A stretch of 64,000 nucleotides of DNA from Certhia americana (Eukaryota; Chordata; Aves; Passeriformes; Certhiidae), in contig CM031864.1 of the NCBI GenBank assembly GCA_018697195.1, positions 13,016,809 through 13,080,808 of the forward strand, in the 5' to 3' direction. A program made the translations under genes and the position numbers. The first letter of the stretch is position 1. Every line of letters begins with the position of its first letter. Positions 39,101-52,493 of the stretch are shown piece after piece. Under the pieces are notes generated by a model that had not been told where the DNA came from, searched no databases, and was given only the letters and a program-made list of their open reading frames with translations.

Positions 39101-41141
39101 GTAGAAGAGTGCATTGCAAAAACCATAGGAGGTAGAAGCTTTCATCAAAAGAATATAAAATGGCAGGAGAAATACTCTTGCTGAGCTATTGGACTGTATA
39201 ATTGCCCAGGGATTTCTGCATTGAAGCTTGCAGAAGTTTTTCCAGTGAAACAGTTTTTCCACCAGAAAATGATAATTTGATACATTCGAAACTATTCACA
39301 GCTGTACATCGATTTCTTGTAAATTCCAGATGGATCATGATTGAGACAACTTGCTGAGCTAGTATTTCCACTTGTTTTAATGTAACAAGAGTTGATAGCA
39401 AGTGTTTCAAATTTTTATTTCTTGAAGTTTTGTAAGGGGCCTAAACATTAAAATTTCAACATTCCTTCTTTCTGAGGGTGAAATAAAACTTTTCATTGTA
39501 TCAGCAGCTCATGTGAAAGGACCATTGCACCCTGCCTCTAGGCCTCCTGGTGCTCCTGCAATCTGCTGGAGGCCAACAGAGAGTTTCCTCAGCAGCTCTC
39601 ACCCCTTTTTCAGTGTTTCCAACTATTCACTTTATACTAAACCAGGGGCACTGTGTCTGTGTGTAAGTGCAGACACTCTGAAACACTCTGATGCTTGGAT
39701 TTTTTTTGATCCTGCCTAAGCAAGAAAAACCCATTTGAGCTATTCTGTTGCTCCACATAACTCCAAGTTTGGGAAAAATTCAAAACTTAGAAACTTCATA
39801 ATTTTGCAAAGAGGTAGCTTCCTTATAATCCCTCCTCATACACTTACCCACAAGCACTGATAGTGTCCATGTCCCATAGCCTTGTAAAATAAAAAGTATT
39901 GTTGACCTTTCTGTAGGACAAATTCTCTAAATTCTTAGTTTCCTCCCTTTTCTCTCATAGGTTTTCTGGCTTTCAGATTTGGCAAGTATCTAACCAAAAC
40001 AAACACTGCATGAATGCTGAGAGAACTGCATCTGATTAAATGCTGGATGTTAATTGTAACCCTATTTAATTTCTATTTTTAAGCAGCCAAACAGAATAAT
40101 CTCCATTAGAAGACTGACCTTTGAAAGCCACAATGCTTGACTTATCTTGAGATAAAACTTTCTCTATAACTAGGCCTCTTTGCTGGTACATGACGCAGCT
40201 GGCTCTGAGTGACAAAAGTGATGTAAGTTCAAGTAAGGTATGGGTTAAATCAGCTTGGGGTTTGTTAAACTTCGTTGTTGTTTGGCTTCATATTTTCTGC
40301 TTTTTTCCAAAACTGAAATACTGAGCAACTGTCTGTATGCAGAACAACTCCACAGCCTGCTCCAAAAACTTCCAAAAGCATTCTCTCATGAAATTTCAGG
40401 CTTGTCCAAATACTTCTGCAGGTTTTAATGCGACCTATACGGTCTACAGCTAATTTATACTTATTATACTTCTACTGTCAGCTTACTTGCGCAGCGTTAA
40501 GGAAAATAACACGCTATATCACTGCACAGGTCTTGTCAATTAAATGCAGAGAACACCTCAGTATCTGTATTCACAACCATACGGCTGAACTGAAAGCACA
40601 CAGAAACTCTTAGGAATATGCCATGCTGCCTGGATGTGCCTTTACTCTGTGAAATACTTCAATATTGCAATAACATCTGCCAGCTGCAACTCACTGTGCT
40701 TCACATCCTTCACATCAAATCAAATGGCATAAGAGTGTGGAGCCAGGACCAATGTCAGCTATTACGTGTCAGTTTTTCCTAAGGGGACATACTGACAGAC
40801 AATCAAAACTTTTCTTTAATATTTCTTATTGTGTTTCGGCTATTGAGACTACCTGTCATGTAGCAATCATTCTTTGTTTGTGCTGAGAAATAAAAATAAA
40901 ACCAAAAGAACTTGAACATCTCAAATATTTGGACTGAATGAAGTTTGCTCGTGTTTGGGTTAGGCTTTGAGCAGTGGGTTGCTGTGGTGTGGTTGTGGAC
41001 TTAGAGTAATCATTTGGGGAATGACAGACTCCCTTAACTGAAAATGTAAGACTCCCTTGCAAAAGTCTAACTCTTCATACAGACATAAACTCTTCTAATG
41101 CACCACACTGACAGTGGTGGAAGGATGTCACAGATGGAAAT
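33194..41141. other. Intergenic sequence, no gene seen
   Basis: Unique AT-rich DNA. Short (CA)n at 35237-35247 and a T12 run at 33639-33650. Open frames of 123 (34322-34693, +) and 124 codons (35148-35522, -) are unrecognised and have no splice context. No RNA gene seen. Confidence 0.7.
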
Positions 41142-41163
41142 GCTCAGCCTGGATGGGCTGAGC
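41142..41163. repeat. Perfect 8-bp GC-rich inverted repeat
   Basis: GCTCAGCC (41142-41149) and GGCTGAGC (41156-41163) flank a 6-nt loop. Stable for its size but alone; no terminator role applies in a vertebrate genome. Confidence 0.6.
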
Positions 41164-43660
41164 GTGCAAAATCTGGGTTTTATTTGAACTATCATTGCAG
41201 GGCAATGAAATGTGATAACAAATACTTGTCATACCACATTGGTCAAAGTCTCAGCTTCTCTGGTATAACAGCAAAAGAAAAGGCAAACAAGCAAGTAAAA
41301 CTCCTAAGCTCAGATTAACCCTTTCCAAAATGTAAGTGCTGTTGTACAACTTTTTAGTACAGAGGACTTGGTGTAGTTGTGCCAGCATTATTGACAAACT
41401 GCCTTTGTCTTGGCCAGTGGCTAAGGTAAACTTTATACCATTAAACTGATAAAATACCATCTGCACTCTGTGTACAGAATTGTGGTCACAGTGTAAATTA
41501 GGAACCTTGTACTTTGAAAACCTCAGATCTATCATCTTTGCTAAGACAAAATACAATTCTTCCTGCAGAGACTGCTATGCAAATTGCATGTTTTTTACCA
41601 GAGCTGCTAATATTTACATTACTTTAAACCAAAGTATTTTTGAATCAAACTCACAAAAGTGTTTATTAAGCATGAGCTGCTTGATGCACGGGATAGTAAA
41701 TCGCTTTCTAGCTCATGTAACAAAATCCTCTTTTCTTGGCCACCATTTCATTGTCTGTGCCAAAAAAAGACATTTTCCCTTCTCATTCTCCTACATATAC
41801 CTTACTTTCTGCTTCTGCTGTGAATTTCCTCTTCAGTTTTCAAACTTTATCCACTTGGCCAATGTTTTTCACCCAAAAGAATGGGTCTTAATGGTAGTTC
41901 CTTTCCATGCACCATAGTCTTGATCAACTGAAGCCCTTTCTTTGCTCAGGAATTGCCAGGGAGACAGCTGGGAAGTCCAGGCCAGAGTGCTTGAAACCAC
42001 CATACAACAGACAAAAAGAAAGAAATAAAAGTATTACAGGTGGGAGAGGCAAATGGGGCTCACACATGATTTGGGAATGTAGGTGGTCGGAAAATGCTTT
42101 CTGTAAGAACCTGGAAACAATAAAACTGGTGGATGGGAGGATTAGGCTAGATGATTAGAAAGAAAGGACAAAGCTTCAGCTTTGTGGAGGGCTCTGCACA
42201 GAAACGCAAAGAAGGAAAAATAGATCAAAGGGTTCAAGTAAGCAGTAAGAAATTTTAGGATTAAGCTGTACTGATCCAAACTTCTAAACTATTGGAGGTT
42301 CAACCATCACTAATCTTGACCCCCTTCATTTATGAGAAAACAGGACCAAATAAAATCAGTTACAGGATTCTGGGCTATGGATATATCAAGTTATATCTCC
42401 TGTAACAAGATGTGGTGCAATGGCATGGCCTGCATTTCAGCTGTAGTAGCAGTCAGATTTTTCCCCTGAATGTCACATCTTACTATAATTTACTATCTGG
42501 AAGACTTGTAATTAAAACCATATGCTTAACTTTTTTTTTTTTCTTTTTCTTGTGCACATGGGGGATTCCACATTTCTATAAACTTTGCCAATTGTAGACT
42601 CATCTCTCTCTCTCCACTAACCTGTGGCCCAACTGCATGTAATAGGAGTAATTTGGAGAATTACATTTGGTTACACTCTATTGCTGTAATTTGCTTCTTT
42701 CCTCTAATGGTCTGAAGAGTACTGAGCTAAACCAGTTAATCTAAAATAAGCTAAAACTGAAAGATACATTTTAGGAACAGGCAATTATATTCTTTTAATT
42801 AATGCAACATCACTTTGCAGTAACTTATTTGGCTTTTCTTACAGCAACGTGCATATTAGGACAGATACTGATCTCTTTGGTGATGCAGAGTACACGTAAA
42901 TCTGTCACACCTGGGGAACTTTGATGCAGAGAAATCCCTAATGGGATTAATGCTGACATACCTGGCTGCATGCCACGCTTCTGCCCGCAGGTACATCTTA
43001 CACAGAGTCACTACTGGAGTAAAGATGTATTTGAAACATTCCTGCATTTTGGCTGTTGCCAGCTACCTTCCCAAGTATCCAACCCTGAGCAGCCTGAAGG
43101 AAAGGCACTGCAGCAGTGACGGGTGCAGCCCTGCTTCCTCAGGCACTGCCAGCAGAACCAGCTTTTCCTAGCCTGTGTGTTAAAAGGATATGGGATATCC
43201 CAGAAAAGAGTCATACTTTATATGTCATTCATTGGACTGTATAAATGATTTGGGCATTATTTCCACACTGAATGACAGCCCCACTAGCTGAAATTTTAGT
43301 TGGATTCTAGTCACTTACAGAGGTTTGTGGGGGTTTTTTGGCACTTCAGCTTTATACCCTATCCCTGTAAGAGGAGCAGGGAGCTGTCAGATCAGGCAGT
43401 GCAGGACACAGACATTGAAGAAAGGAGGGTTAGACACCATGATTCAACACATTTTGATTCATCGCTGTGGCTAACTCCATCTCTCATCTCTGGACAGCTT
43501 TCTCCCAGATGTCTCAATAAAGTCACGGCCACGTGACAGAGGCTTTTACCACACTGTCTGTCTCAGTCTCTCTCATCAATAGACACATGAGATGAGAGCC
43601 CTGCAAAGATCACAGCTAAACCTTACAGCCACACGATGAGGGCCAATGGGTCAGGTCATG
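41164..43660. other. Intergenic sequence, no gene seen
   Basis: Contains a 145-codon open frame (41480-41917, +) with no known domain. The part at about 43240-43610 has some LTR-like wording (an AATAAA at about 43515 followed by a CTGTCTGTCTCAGTCTCTCTC-type pyrimidine tail) just 5' of the CR1, but I found no matching LTR ends or target duplication. Confidence 0.6.
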
Positions 43661-44184
43661 AAGCCAAACTCCACTCCCTCTGCTCCCGTGAGACCACACC
43701 AGGAATACTACATCCCACTCTGGGGTCCCCGGAGCAGGAAGCACATGGACCTGTTGGAGGAAGTCCAGAGGAGACCATGAAGATGATTAGAGATTCCTCC
43801 AAGAAAAGGCTGAGATGATTAGGATTGTTCAGTCTTGAGAAGGCTCTGGGGAGACCTTGTAACAACCTTTCAGTACCTAAACCAGGCCTATGAGAAAGGA
43901 GAGAGACTTTTCACAAGGGCCTGTAGTGACAGGACGAGAGAGAACAGCTTCAGATTGAGAGCTGGTTTAGATTAGATTTGAGAAAGCAATTCTTCCCTGT
44001 GAGGGTGGTGAGGCACTGGAATGGGTTGCCCAGAGAAGCTGTGAATGCTCCATCCTTGGAGGTGTTCAAGGCCAGATTGGATAGAGCTTGGAGAAACCTA
44101 GTCTAGTGAAAGATGTCCCTGTCTATGACAGGGGGTTGGGACTAGGTGATCTTTAGTGTCTCTTCCAAACCATTCTATGATTCT
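43661..44184 (+). mobile_element. CR1 LINE 3' end, younger copy
   Basis: Clear match to the 3' end of avian CR1: TCTGCTCCCGTGAGACCACACC (end of ORF2 region), CTCTGGGGTCCCCGGAGCAGG, ATGGACCTGTTGGAGG, TTGTTCAGTCTTGAGAAGGC, GACAGGACGAGAG, TTAGATTAGATTTGAGAAAG, GTGAGGGTGGTGAGGCACTGG, GGGTTGCCCAGAGAAGCTGTG, CAGGGGGTTGGGACTAGG, and the tail CCATTCTATGATTCT at 44170-44184. It is 5'-truncated, with a small internal deletion near 43793 where the 'GAGCACCTCTCCTATG' part should be. The reading frame is broken, so only the relic of the reverse transcriptase end remains. Confidence 0.95.
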
Positions 44185-44982
44185 CATACTTTAGTTGAAA
44201 TACACTCATATTTCAGAGGAAAATCTATTCCTTTCTAGTTTTTTTCCCTGCTCTCCATCCAAAAAAACCCTAAATCCATACATTGGACAATTTTCAAGAC
44301 TACACTCTTTACAAGTATGTTTACTGGAAATATTCCTTTCAAAATCTTATTTTTATTGCTTAAAATAGTCTATAAATTAAAACTTGAAGGGTAAACCCCA
44401 AGAGCAGGTAACAAAATGCTCAATAAACTAAAGCATTTTTGAGGTGGAAAAGTAAAGATTTTTCTTTCCTGTCCTGAAACCTTTAAAAAAGGAAATCTAG
44501 TTTGTTTTTTTTTTTAATTAAAGCATTCTTTCCTCCCAAGCATTCTCTTATATGGCTGTACATAACACTACTAATATACCACAGAGTCATGGTCAGTGCT
44601 GACATGAGGCATGCATTTACCTGTGATGGCATTTGTACGCCAGTTGAATTTGCATGAATTGCAAAAATGGAAAAAGAGTAGTGGAAAAATTAACATTACC
44701 ATTAGAAAAATGATAACAGAGACATGTAAAAATGTAAAATAAGAAGCGGGTTTACATCCACTTTTTGAATAATCAGAGTAAGATCAGGAAGAGTATTACA
44801 GAATTTCATCTTTTAGGTTGAGATGTTCTTCGTAGCACTAGCCATAATTCCAAAAGAGTCTGCTCCTGGCTGTCACTCCTCATCCCACTTTGATTCTGCC
44901 TGCCTGGGAAGGAGTTGATTGCTAAGGGGCAACAACCAGCCAGTAGGGTTCTTCTGTAGACAACAGAAAACTATAAATATAA

Positions 44983-45000
44983 AATGTGTACATACACATT
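44983..45000. repeat. 7-bp inverted repeat, 4-nt loop
   Basis: AATGTGT, loop ACAT, ACACATT. AT-rich hairpin of chance size. Confidence 0.5.
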
Positions 45001-46019
45001 ATAAACATAAGTGGTGCATTGTCATAGGTGGGTGCATTTGACCCACATTTAGTCTATTACTCTACAGATCCCACTTACATTAATCCCCAGTTCATGATAA
45101 AAATTTTGATACTGAAGTCATAACTCACTGTAATAACCTGCTTTGTTTTGAACAGGGTATGAAATCAAACAAAGTGTGAAATATGGTGCTATTTTGGGGA
45201 ATATTCCCCAGGGAAAGCTTTCTGTTGTGTAGGGCAAACGTTTATGCACAGCATCACTGCTGATGGACATTGACTCTCATCAGCTGTGCCAGAACATGGA
45301 AACCTGTTATCCTTCTTGCTTGACTGAAAAGTTAATATTCCTTGATATGTTTTAGTGAGCTTTGCTGATGTGCTCTGTTTTACAATCTCACAAAAAATTC
45401 CCTGTGTACTAACCTGTTTTTTAAAAGACCAGATGACCTTTGCCACAAGAATGTCACCTCTGAAACTCCTTCTGAGTGTGAGGACATGAGTTTGCCATTT
45501 TGAAGTGCACAGCATCTTGTGCACATGGTGGTAAAAGCTGACTAGGAGGTTAGAAATCTTTCTGGATTATTTCTTTTTAAAACTTATTTTTAAATGAATC
45601 TGTAAAATGTCCCTGAATGAAGAAATCACCCCAGAAAGAGAAGGTTGAGAAGAATATCAAGAAATAGGCTTCTATAAATCTTCAGAAAAAAGCTTTCCTT
45701 CTTTACCTTTTTTTAGTATCTCTTGCAAAGGTCACACCATACATTTGGCTGCATTTTAAAATGATATCAAGGGAAGTTCAGGTTACAATTTCAGTGAATT
45801 AATCTGATTAAAATTAGGCCTCTCTTAACCCCTTTTTTGTCCTCAATATTCATCTTGCATTGGGTCACAGTTTCAGGCCTCTGTTCAGATGGGAACAGCA
45901 TTATTATTTTAAAATTATTGATTCAGTAGATGGCAAGGAAGAAACTCTGTGTTGTTATGCTGAAAGCAACTGAAATGAGAAACCTGTCACAAGGAAAAGG
46001 ATTATCTTGTGCTTAAGAG

Positions 46020-46055
46020 GGATCAGAGCCTGAGAGAGGATTGGAGCCTGAGAGG
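46020..46055. repeat. 18-bp tandem duplication
   Basis: GGATCAGAGCCTGAGAGA (46020-46037) is followed by GGATTGGAGCCTGAGAGG (46038-46055); 15 of 18 positions agree. Local slippage duplication, somewhat diverged. Confidence 0.85.
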
Positions 46056-49000
46056 GTCACACACCAAACACACAAGATCCTTTGTCAGAGACATTGCCTA
46101 TAACTATGCCATTACAGGTGTCATTGCAGAATGAGGATCTGTCTTAATCCTGGAAGTTTTGGAGAAGTGGAAATACACAGACCCAGGTGTACAATCAAGA
46201 CTCCTTAGAGCAGCTGTTGACTAATTTGTGCAATTTAAGTTGTCTTACGTGTCACAATTTGTAGCCAGCTTCACCCTTCTCAGACTGTGACACTATGTGA
46301 TTATATCATGTGCTTGCTGCTGCATAGTGGGTCTTAAATTTTCTTGGCTAATACAGAATCAGAACAGCAAATTGCTTAAGTAGCCTCGAGAAAGTTACCC
46401 TCACAGGTACTGGCAGTTAATTACTTTCTCTTAGAATGTAGCAGAGATATAATGTAATCCTTCAGGGGAGAGAAGATGGTCGGTTCCTTTCTCTTTTTGG
46501 TGTGGACACCTGGGATTGCCTCAACATGTGTGGCTGCCACCCACACCTTCCTCCCGGTGGCCTTACATCTGTTCTTGGCATATATACTGCATTTTACATT
46601 CCCCTGAGGTCAGTGTTAATACTTATCTAGTATTAGGTGCTACCCAGAGAGATATGCAGAGAAAGGACAAGGACAACACAAAACCCTGAGAAGGAATATA
46701 GCCACTATATTGCACTGCCATAGTTCAATGCACTGAGCTCTTAGAAAGGATGGCAAAAGAGCTCATTAGAGAGCAGGTCCCAGCTCCATAAAATACATCA
46801 AAAATCTGCATGTTTATTAGTTTGGAATAAAAGTTGCTTTAAAATAGACCAACTATCAGCATCAGAAGATTGTGCGTCCTATTTGAGCAAATTTGAGTGA
46901 ATATTTCAGAAAAAATAAGCCTTGTTAAAAAAATAATCACTGACTATGTGACAAGACTTGTCATTTTGCATTAAATGATACAAATTTTCACTTTCTATCA
47001 ATAAACATAATCTGTTATGAAACGGCATTATCTTACTGTGCTTAAATTAATTATATTAAAATATTTAGAGCAAGTATTTGTCATATTTGTCACTTCACGA
47101 GAAACCGACAGACCAGAAGCCATATTACATAGACACTGTTTATCATGTCGGTGAACAAGATATTGCCAGACTTCTTAAAAACCCAGAGCATCTAGAGGGC
47201 CAGAACAGTGAAACCAAATCTACCCCCATGACTTACTTAGATAATTTGAGAAATAGTGGGGGTAAGATGGGTTTAAAGGAGTTTTAAGTGCCTGGAAATA
47301 AAAGTTATGAGGAAATTAAGAGTTTGTAGCTGTTTGGGCAACTGACAAATAGCTGCTCAAAAGCCAGCCTGGTGCATCCTGGATGCACAAGGCCCAACAG
47401 GATTGTTCCACTGCCTGAGAGCCATTTACACCCCAAACCTGGTACAAGAGGTTCTTTGGGTAAGATGATCACCATCACTTTTCCATATGGAGAAACACTA
47501 ACTGCCTCCTTTCTGGGTTCAGAAGAGAGCAGGCTACATAGAAATCACATGTGGGCTGCAGTCACTAGGGAAAAATCCCCCCAGACTTGTTCATTCTAAC
47601 ACCATCTTATGTCCAGTGTTAAGAATTCCTGCACTCCTTAACAGCAACTTTTATTCACACACTTCAGAATGAATCAGTGGCAAGTGCAGGCGATGGCACA
47701 AACATGTCCTTTGGTGTAGTTATGTAACAGAGACATTTCACAGTTAATTATTATAAAGAGATAAACTTCCAAAAACTGCCTAGAGAAATCCACACATACA
47801 AACCAATATTTAAGTACTGAATATGAGAAAACACCCAGAAGATTGAGAGCAGATATAGATATTATTTTTGTTGTTGTTTCAGTGCTTACGCTTCAATATT
47901 TGAAGCAAAAGTTCACTAGATGAAGTGGAAAAACATATAGATAGCAGTCAAATGAAACTGAGTCTTTGCAAACCATCTTCCTTACATTACAATGGAAAAC
48001 TAGATGTATCCATGCTGTTCAGATGTGTTCTTCAGGTAGTTGCCAGGAAATAAAATTGGTTACAAATTTCACTACTGGCATAGCAGAAGAAATAGTTACA
48101 CAGCTTTGGTCTATGCAGCATTCATTAAACTCTGAGCAGCTTAGGCTTCCAAAAGAGAGGTTTAAAGGGACTGTATTGGTATCCAAGATAAACCATTTAC
48201 AGAGGATGTAGGTTTCCAGATATGTTCTGTATTTTCCATCAATCAGCTCCATTTAATAGGTCTTAAGTGAGCATTGCAAAACGAAGGCACTTTTATATAT
48301 GGGTATTGTAAATGGAAGAGGTTATACCAAGCACATGTGTCCAAGAACATATTTACTGTACATTTATCCATTTTAGTAGCTATAGAGGGATTTAGGCCAC
48401 TGTAAGAGAAAGAACACTTTGATTTTCTCAGATATCTTATCAAGGGTAAGATCCCTTTCCATCAGAGTCATAATTGTATGCTAGTAGATATACTAAATAT
48501 ATGCTCCCAGGAAGGATTACTGAGTAAGCATTTACTATTAATGTTGCTGATAAAACATGGCTAAATTATTTTATAGCAGAAGAAACACCTGGGGGCAAGG
48601 GGAGAAAACTGCTTTTTAAGTCTCCCATGGCACATTAATGTGGCTTATTTAAGTGAAGTGCTGAGTGGTGATAGAAAGAGAGTTTTGATGAAGTGCTCAA
48701 GTTCTATTTACTGTCCTCTCTTGCACTGGGGACAGCAGAATTACTTAGAGAAGAGGAACTGTTAAGAACATGAGTAGTAGCAGTATAAAACCTGCAATAC
48801 TTTATAAATAAATAAAATAAGTGCATCATACAGCTTGCCTAAAATTAACTACCTCTTTCTACACTTCCCATCTGTATTATCTTATTCTAAAGAGATGACC
48901 ATTGTATGTCGGTTTCTGGATATTTCATCCTTTGGTGGATGCAAATATCTTAATTGGTGCAGTAAGATTTTGTTCATATTTAGGCTGTTAATGTTCCTTT

Positions 49001-49777
49001 TTACATCCCTTTGAGAAGCTCAGCATGGACATCAGTTTCCTTGTTGATAACCTGCACTGTATGCCTTGTGTATGTGCATCATACATAAGTATGGACCAAC
49101 CTGTCAGCAGTTCTGAACAAATTAGCTCAACCCAAATATATGCAATTTTCATTGCTACTCTCCACCAAGGAAACCTGCATGAATGGCATGTGCCACCCTT
49201 GTGCTGGTTGCTGCCAACAATAGAGGGATCTAATAGCCAGTGACAAGTTCTTGAAATTCAGTGGGGCTTCTTCAGGAAGATGGTCTTAATATTAGCAAGA
49301 TGTTCAAAACTAGTAAAAACCCCAGTGCATCCTATCTACATTTCACATATTGTTGGAACCCTTGAATACCATTTGTCTGGTAAATGTCATTTCAAGAAAC
49401 AAGAATGATGACACTTGGGAGGTTATTAAGAAAGTATATGAACAGATTTAATAGTGTTCCAGGAAAAGAGCAGCAGACAATTAACATCAGCCTAAACCTT
49501 TACTTACTAAAACGTTAAGACCTGTATGATTTCAACTTCAGCCAATAAAATCTGAAAAATCTTCAGAACTGATTGTTCAAAACTAAAAGCTATAAATCTC
49601 TGGTATAAATATAAGTGTATTCAATTATAAAAAGCTATTTACTGAAGAGAAAAAACTCTACAGTGTGGAGTGCTATCTACTGTACTTATCACTCTGAGAT
49701 TGTAGTTTATCTTTTTGTTACATACCTTACAGATACAGAGAGATAGCAAAACCTTCATGACCAAAAAAATCAAATTC

Positions 49778-49823
49778 TCTATTTGAGAACTCTATTCTCA
49801 TCTATTTGAGAACCTAATTCCTG
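49778..49823. repeat. 23-bp tandem duplication
   Basis: TCTATTTGAGAAC occurs at 49778-49790 and again at 49801-49813, with loosely similar spacers (CTCTATTCTCA versus CTAATTCCTG), consistent with a decayed 23-bp duplication. Confidence 0.75.
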
Positions 49824-49914
49824 CAGTTTATAGCCAGAAAAATGCTATAAACATACACAGAAATTAAGTGTTTTCTATGTGAGAGAGCTGTTACAGAGCT
49901 GTGTGATTAGGGCC

Positions 49915-49937
49915 TGATGGAATTTATCATTCCATCA
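49915..49937. repeat. Perfect 9-bp inverted repeat, 5-nt loop
   Basis: TGATGGAAT (49915-49923), loop TTATC, ATTCCATCA (49929-49937). No function inferred. Confidence 0.62.
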
Positions 49938-52493
49938 CAAAATCTGTGTTCTCTATCCAGAGTCCTACAGGAACTTAGCTACAAGTTATTACACGATGAC
50001 AATGCCCTTAGGAAGGAATGAGGAAGCAATTCCTCTGTGACTCAGGTCCCTTCTCTTTGCTCTTAGACCCTCAAAGAACTCAAGCTGGACCACACTGCCA
50101 TGCCTGCATTAACAAAAAAGCATACTTGTAGTGTGGTGGAGAGACTACATCAAAGAAAGTCTGCTATGGTGAAGTTTTAATAGAAGCTGCCCAACTTCCC
50201 ATTGAAGGGCACAGATTTTGCAGCACCCACAAGATTGCTGAACATCCCTCCTTCAGACTGCCAGAGGAGCACTTCACTGCCTTCCTGCAGCCAAAGGGAG
50301 CACAGAGCACTGCACTGCTTGGGCCACTGAGGCACTCAGGCAGCTCCATGCTGAAATGGTGTGGGGGAGGGACAATTTGGCACCCTGTAAACTGCTGGAA
50401 GAGAAAGCAGCAAGGAAACAAGATGAGTGAATAGTTCAGAGAGCAGAGTGTCTGAGCTCAGCCTTAAAGCTTCCCATGCCTTGGGAGGGCTAGTGATGTC
50501 TTTGTTTCTGTCACATTTGAGGAAATAGGATTTGTGGAAATTCTTTCCAGCTAGAGACAGGCTGCACTTGCACATGTGACTGAGGTATTCCCTGTTCCCT
50601 TCCAAATGCAGACAAACCTATGTGGCCACAAACAGTGACTAATTGTTTGGGCCAAAGGGACAAGGATATTAATGAGCTATTTCTCATTACAGTGTAAGAA
50701 AATATTGAATACACACATACAGATGGCAAATACTAGTCATGTTGCTATTCTCAAGTCTCCACACTGAGCTTGTCTGGTATACATTCATTTTTACAAGTAT
50801 TTTTTCAAGTTTTTACTATGACTGTTTTCCCTATTGACAAATATGGGTTAAAAACATAATAAACAGACTGGATTTGTGTTGGTATTATTAATGAATTGGC
50901 AACAACTGTCTCTGTGCCATTCATCTCCCAACATCTGTTTATATTTTATTTTAAATCTGTAAAAACATTGCTTTGTAATCCCTTGATCTGTACAGTAATT
51001 TCCTTTTGTTCCAAGCCGTTAGAGGTATCTTTGAACTACTCAGGGGATAGACAGACAAAAAAACCAACCAAAAAATAAAGATTATTCATCTATTCCTTCA
51101 AGACAAGACCACTTTCATCATAAAAAATGAACATCATAAAAAATGAACACCGAAATGAAAGCCAAAAAACAAAGGTGGATGAACTCTGTACTGCAATAGG
51201 ATAAAATTCAGGATGCTTGTGGAAAACCATCAGTCATTATTGTTTTAAATTGCTCTTGATTTGTGCAAAGGAACAGATCAAGTCAGCCACGCCTAATCTT
51301 TCTTCGGAGTTATCTTGTGCATTTATCTGCTGCTCTCTGGCTCACTAGGAATTCTGCTCACTGCTTGTCACAGCCAGGAACAAGTCTGTTCTGTTAAGCT
51401 CACCCCTTGTTGATAAGTAGGCGTTGCTGCTTATGGACATCCTGTTGCGTTGGCCTCCTGGAGTCCTGGATTTTCTTATTGTTGAAGCCACAGTGATTTC
51501 AGGGCAATGCTCTTTACGAAATACAATGCTGCTTGAAAACTTGTCAATATGGGTTCTAAAAATAACTGAGGTATGAGCAAGTACAAATAACCTTTTCTTA
51601 ATTTACTTCTCTGTAACAACTGTGTAACCGGAAAAAAGAAAAAAAGTCTTTAAAACTGGAGTGAGGAGGCAGTGCCTCAGCTTGTGATTTATTGTGTTGC
51701 TGAAGAGATTAGAGACAATGCCCACTTTTGAAACAATGCACATAGGCAAATGATGTATTTATTACACCATTGGAAGACCCAAATAAACCATGCCCAGTGA
51801 GGAAAGTATTGTCAGGAAAGAGAATAACATCAAAAGATCTCTGGGCCAGCAAGTCCAAGTCAGAATATTTCAAATAATACAGAAGAAACAAACAAGATTT
51901 ACAGTTTTCTGAAGGTCCAAAACTTGTGTTCTGAGGAGAACATATGCCTTTAGAACTGCATAAAGATTATTAAAACACCCACATAAATTGTAGCATATTA
52001 ATGCATATATTTGATTTGAACATACCTTTTGGGATTTAATGGACACTTCTAGATATTTGTCCAAATAAGTAACATTGTGTAAGCTTCACAGTATAAAGCA
52101 CTCAGAGAATTCCACAAATATGAAATATACCAAATTATGCTTTTAAAAATAAGAATAATTAAAATCCCCAACCATCTAGCTTACTTTTATAGCTCGATAT
52201 CCTCTTTATTTCCCTGCTCCATGAAGCACATGACATTCAAGAAAAGGCTGAAGAGTGATACAGTTAGAGTAATCTAAAAGGAGCAAAAGAAAAACAAGAA
52301 GCATTGTTGAGGGAAACAGAGAACGAAATGAGAGGCTTCGATCTAAACAAAAACAGAGAAAAAGCCTTGGAAAGAATTTCAGCAAAGAGGTATGTTTAAT
52401 TGCCTACAGCCCCAGGAGAGGTAATTTATGTGCCAAGAAGTTATGGAGGTTTTATGTGCCTATTAGTCTGCTATTCAATTAAAAAATGTGTAC
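49938..52493. other. Intergenic sequence, no gene seen
   Basis: Unique DNA with a GC-richer patch at 50.16-50.46 kb and a 16-bp tandem duplication at 51116-51147. No open frame above 90 codons that I recognise. Confidence 0.7.
51116..51147. repeat. Exact 16-bp tandem duplication
   Basis: CATCATAAAAAATGAA occurs twice back to back (51116-51131 and 51132-51147) without a mismatch, so it is young or under repair homogenisation. Confidence 0.95.

Larger units (their letters stand above)
44185..49777. other. Intergenic sequence, no gene seen
   Basis: Unique DNA. Contains a T12-type run near 44504-44515, a small AT-rich hairpin (44983-45000) and an 18-bp tandem duplication (46020-46055). Longest open frame 111 codons (45189-45524, -), unrecognised. 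Confidence 0.7.

Noticed and set aside
41480..41917. 145-codon + strand frame rich in C, F, S and H
   Set aside because: Composition is typical of translated AT-rich non-coding DNA; no recognisable domain and no exon boundaries.
42120..42160. GGATTAGGCTAGATGATT as a CR1 fragment
   Set aside because: Only this short word resembles the CR1 'GGTTGGACTAGATGATC' region; flanks do not match.
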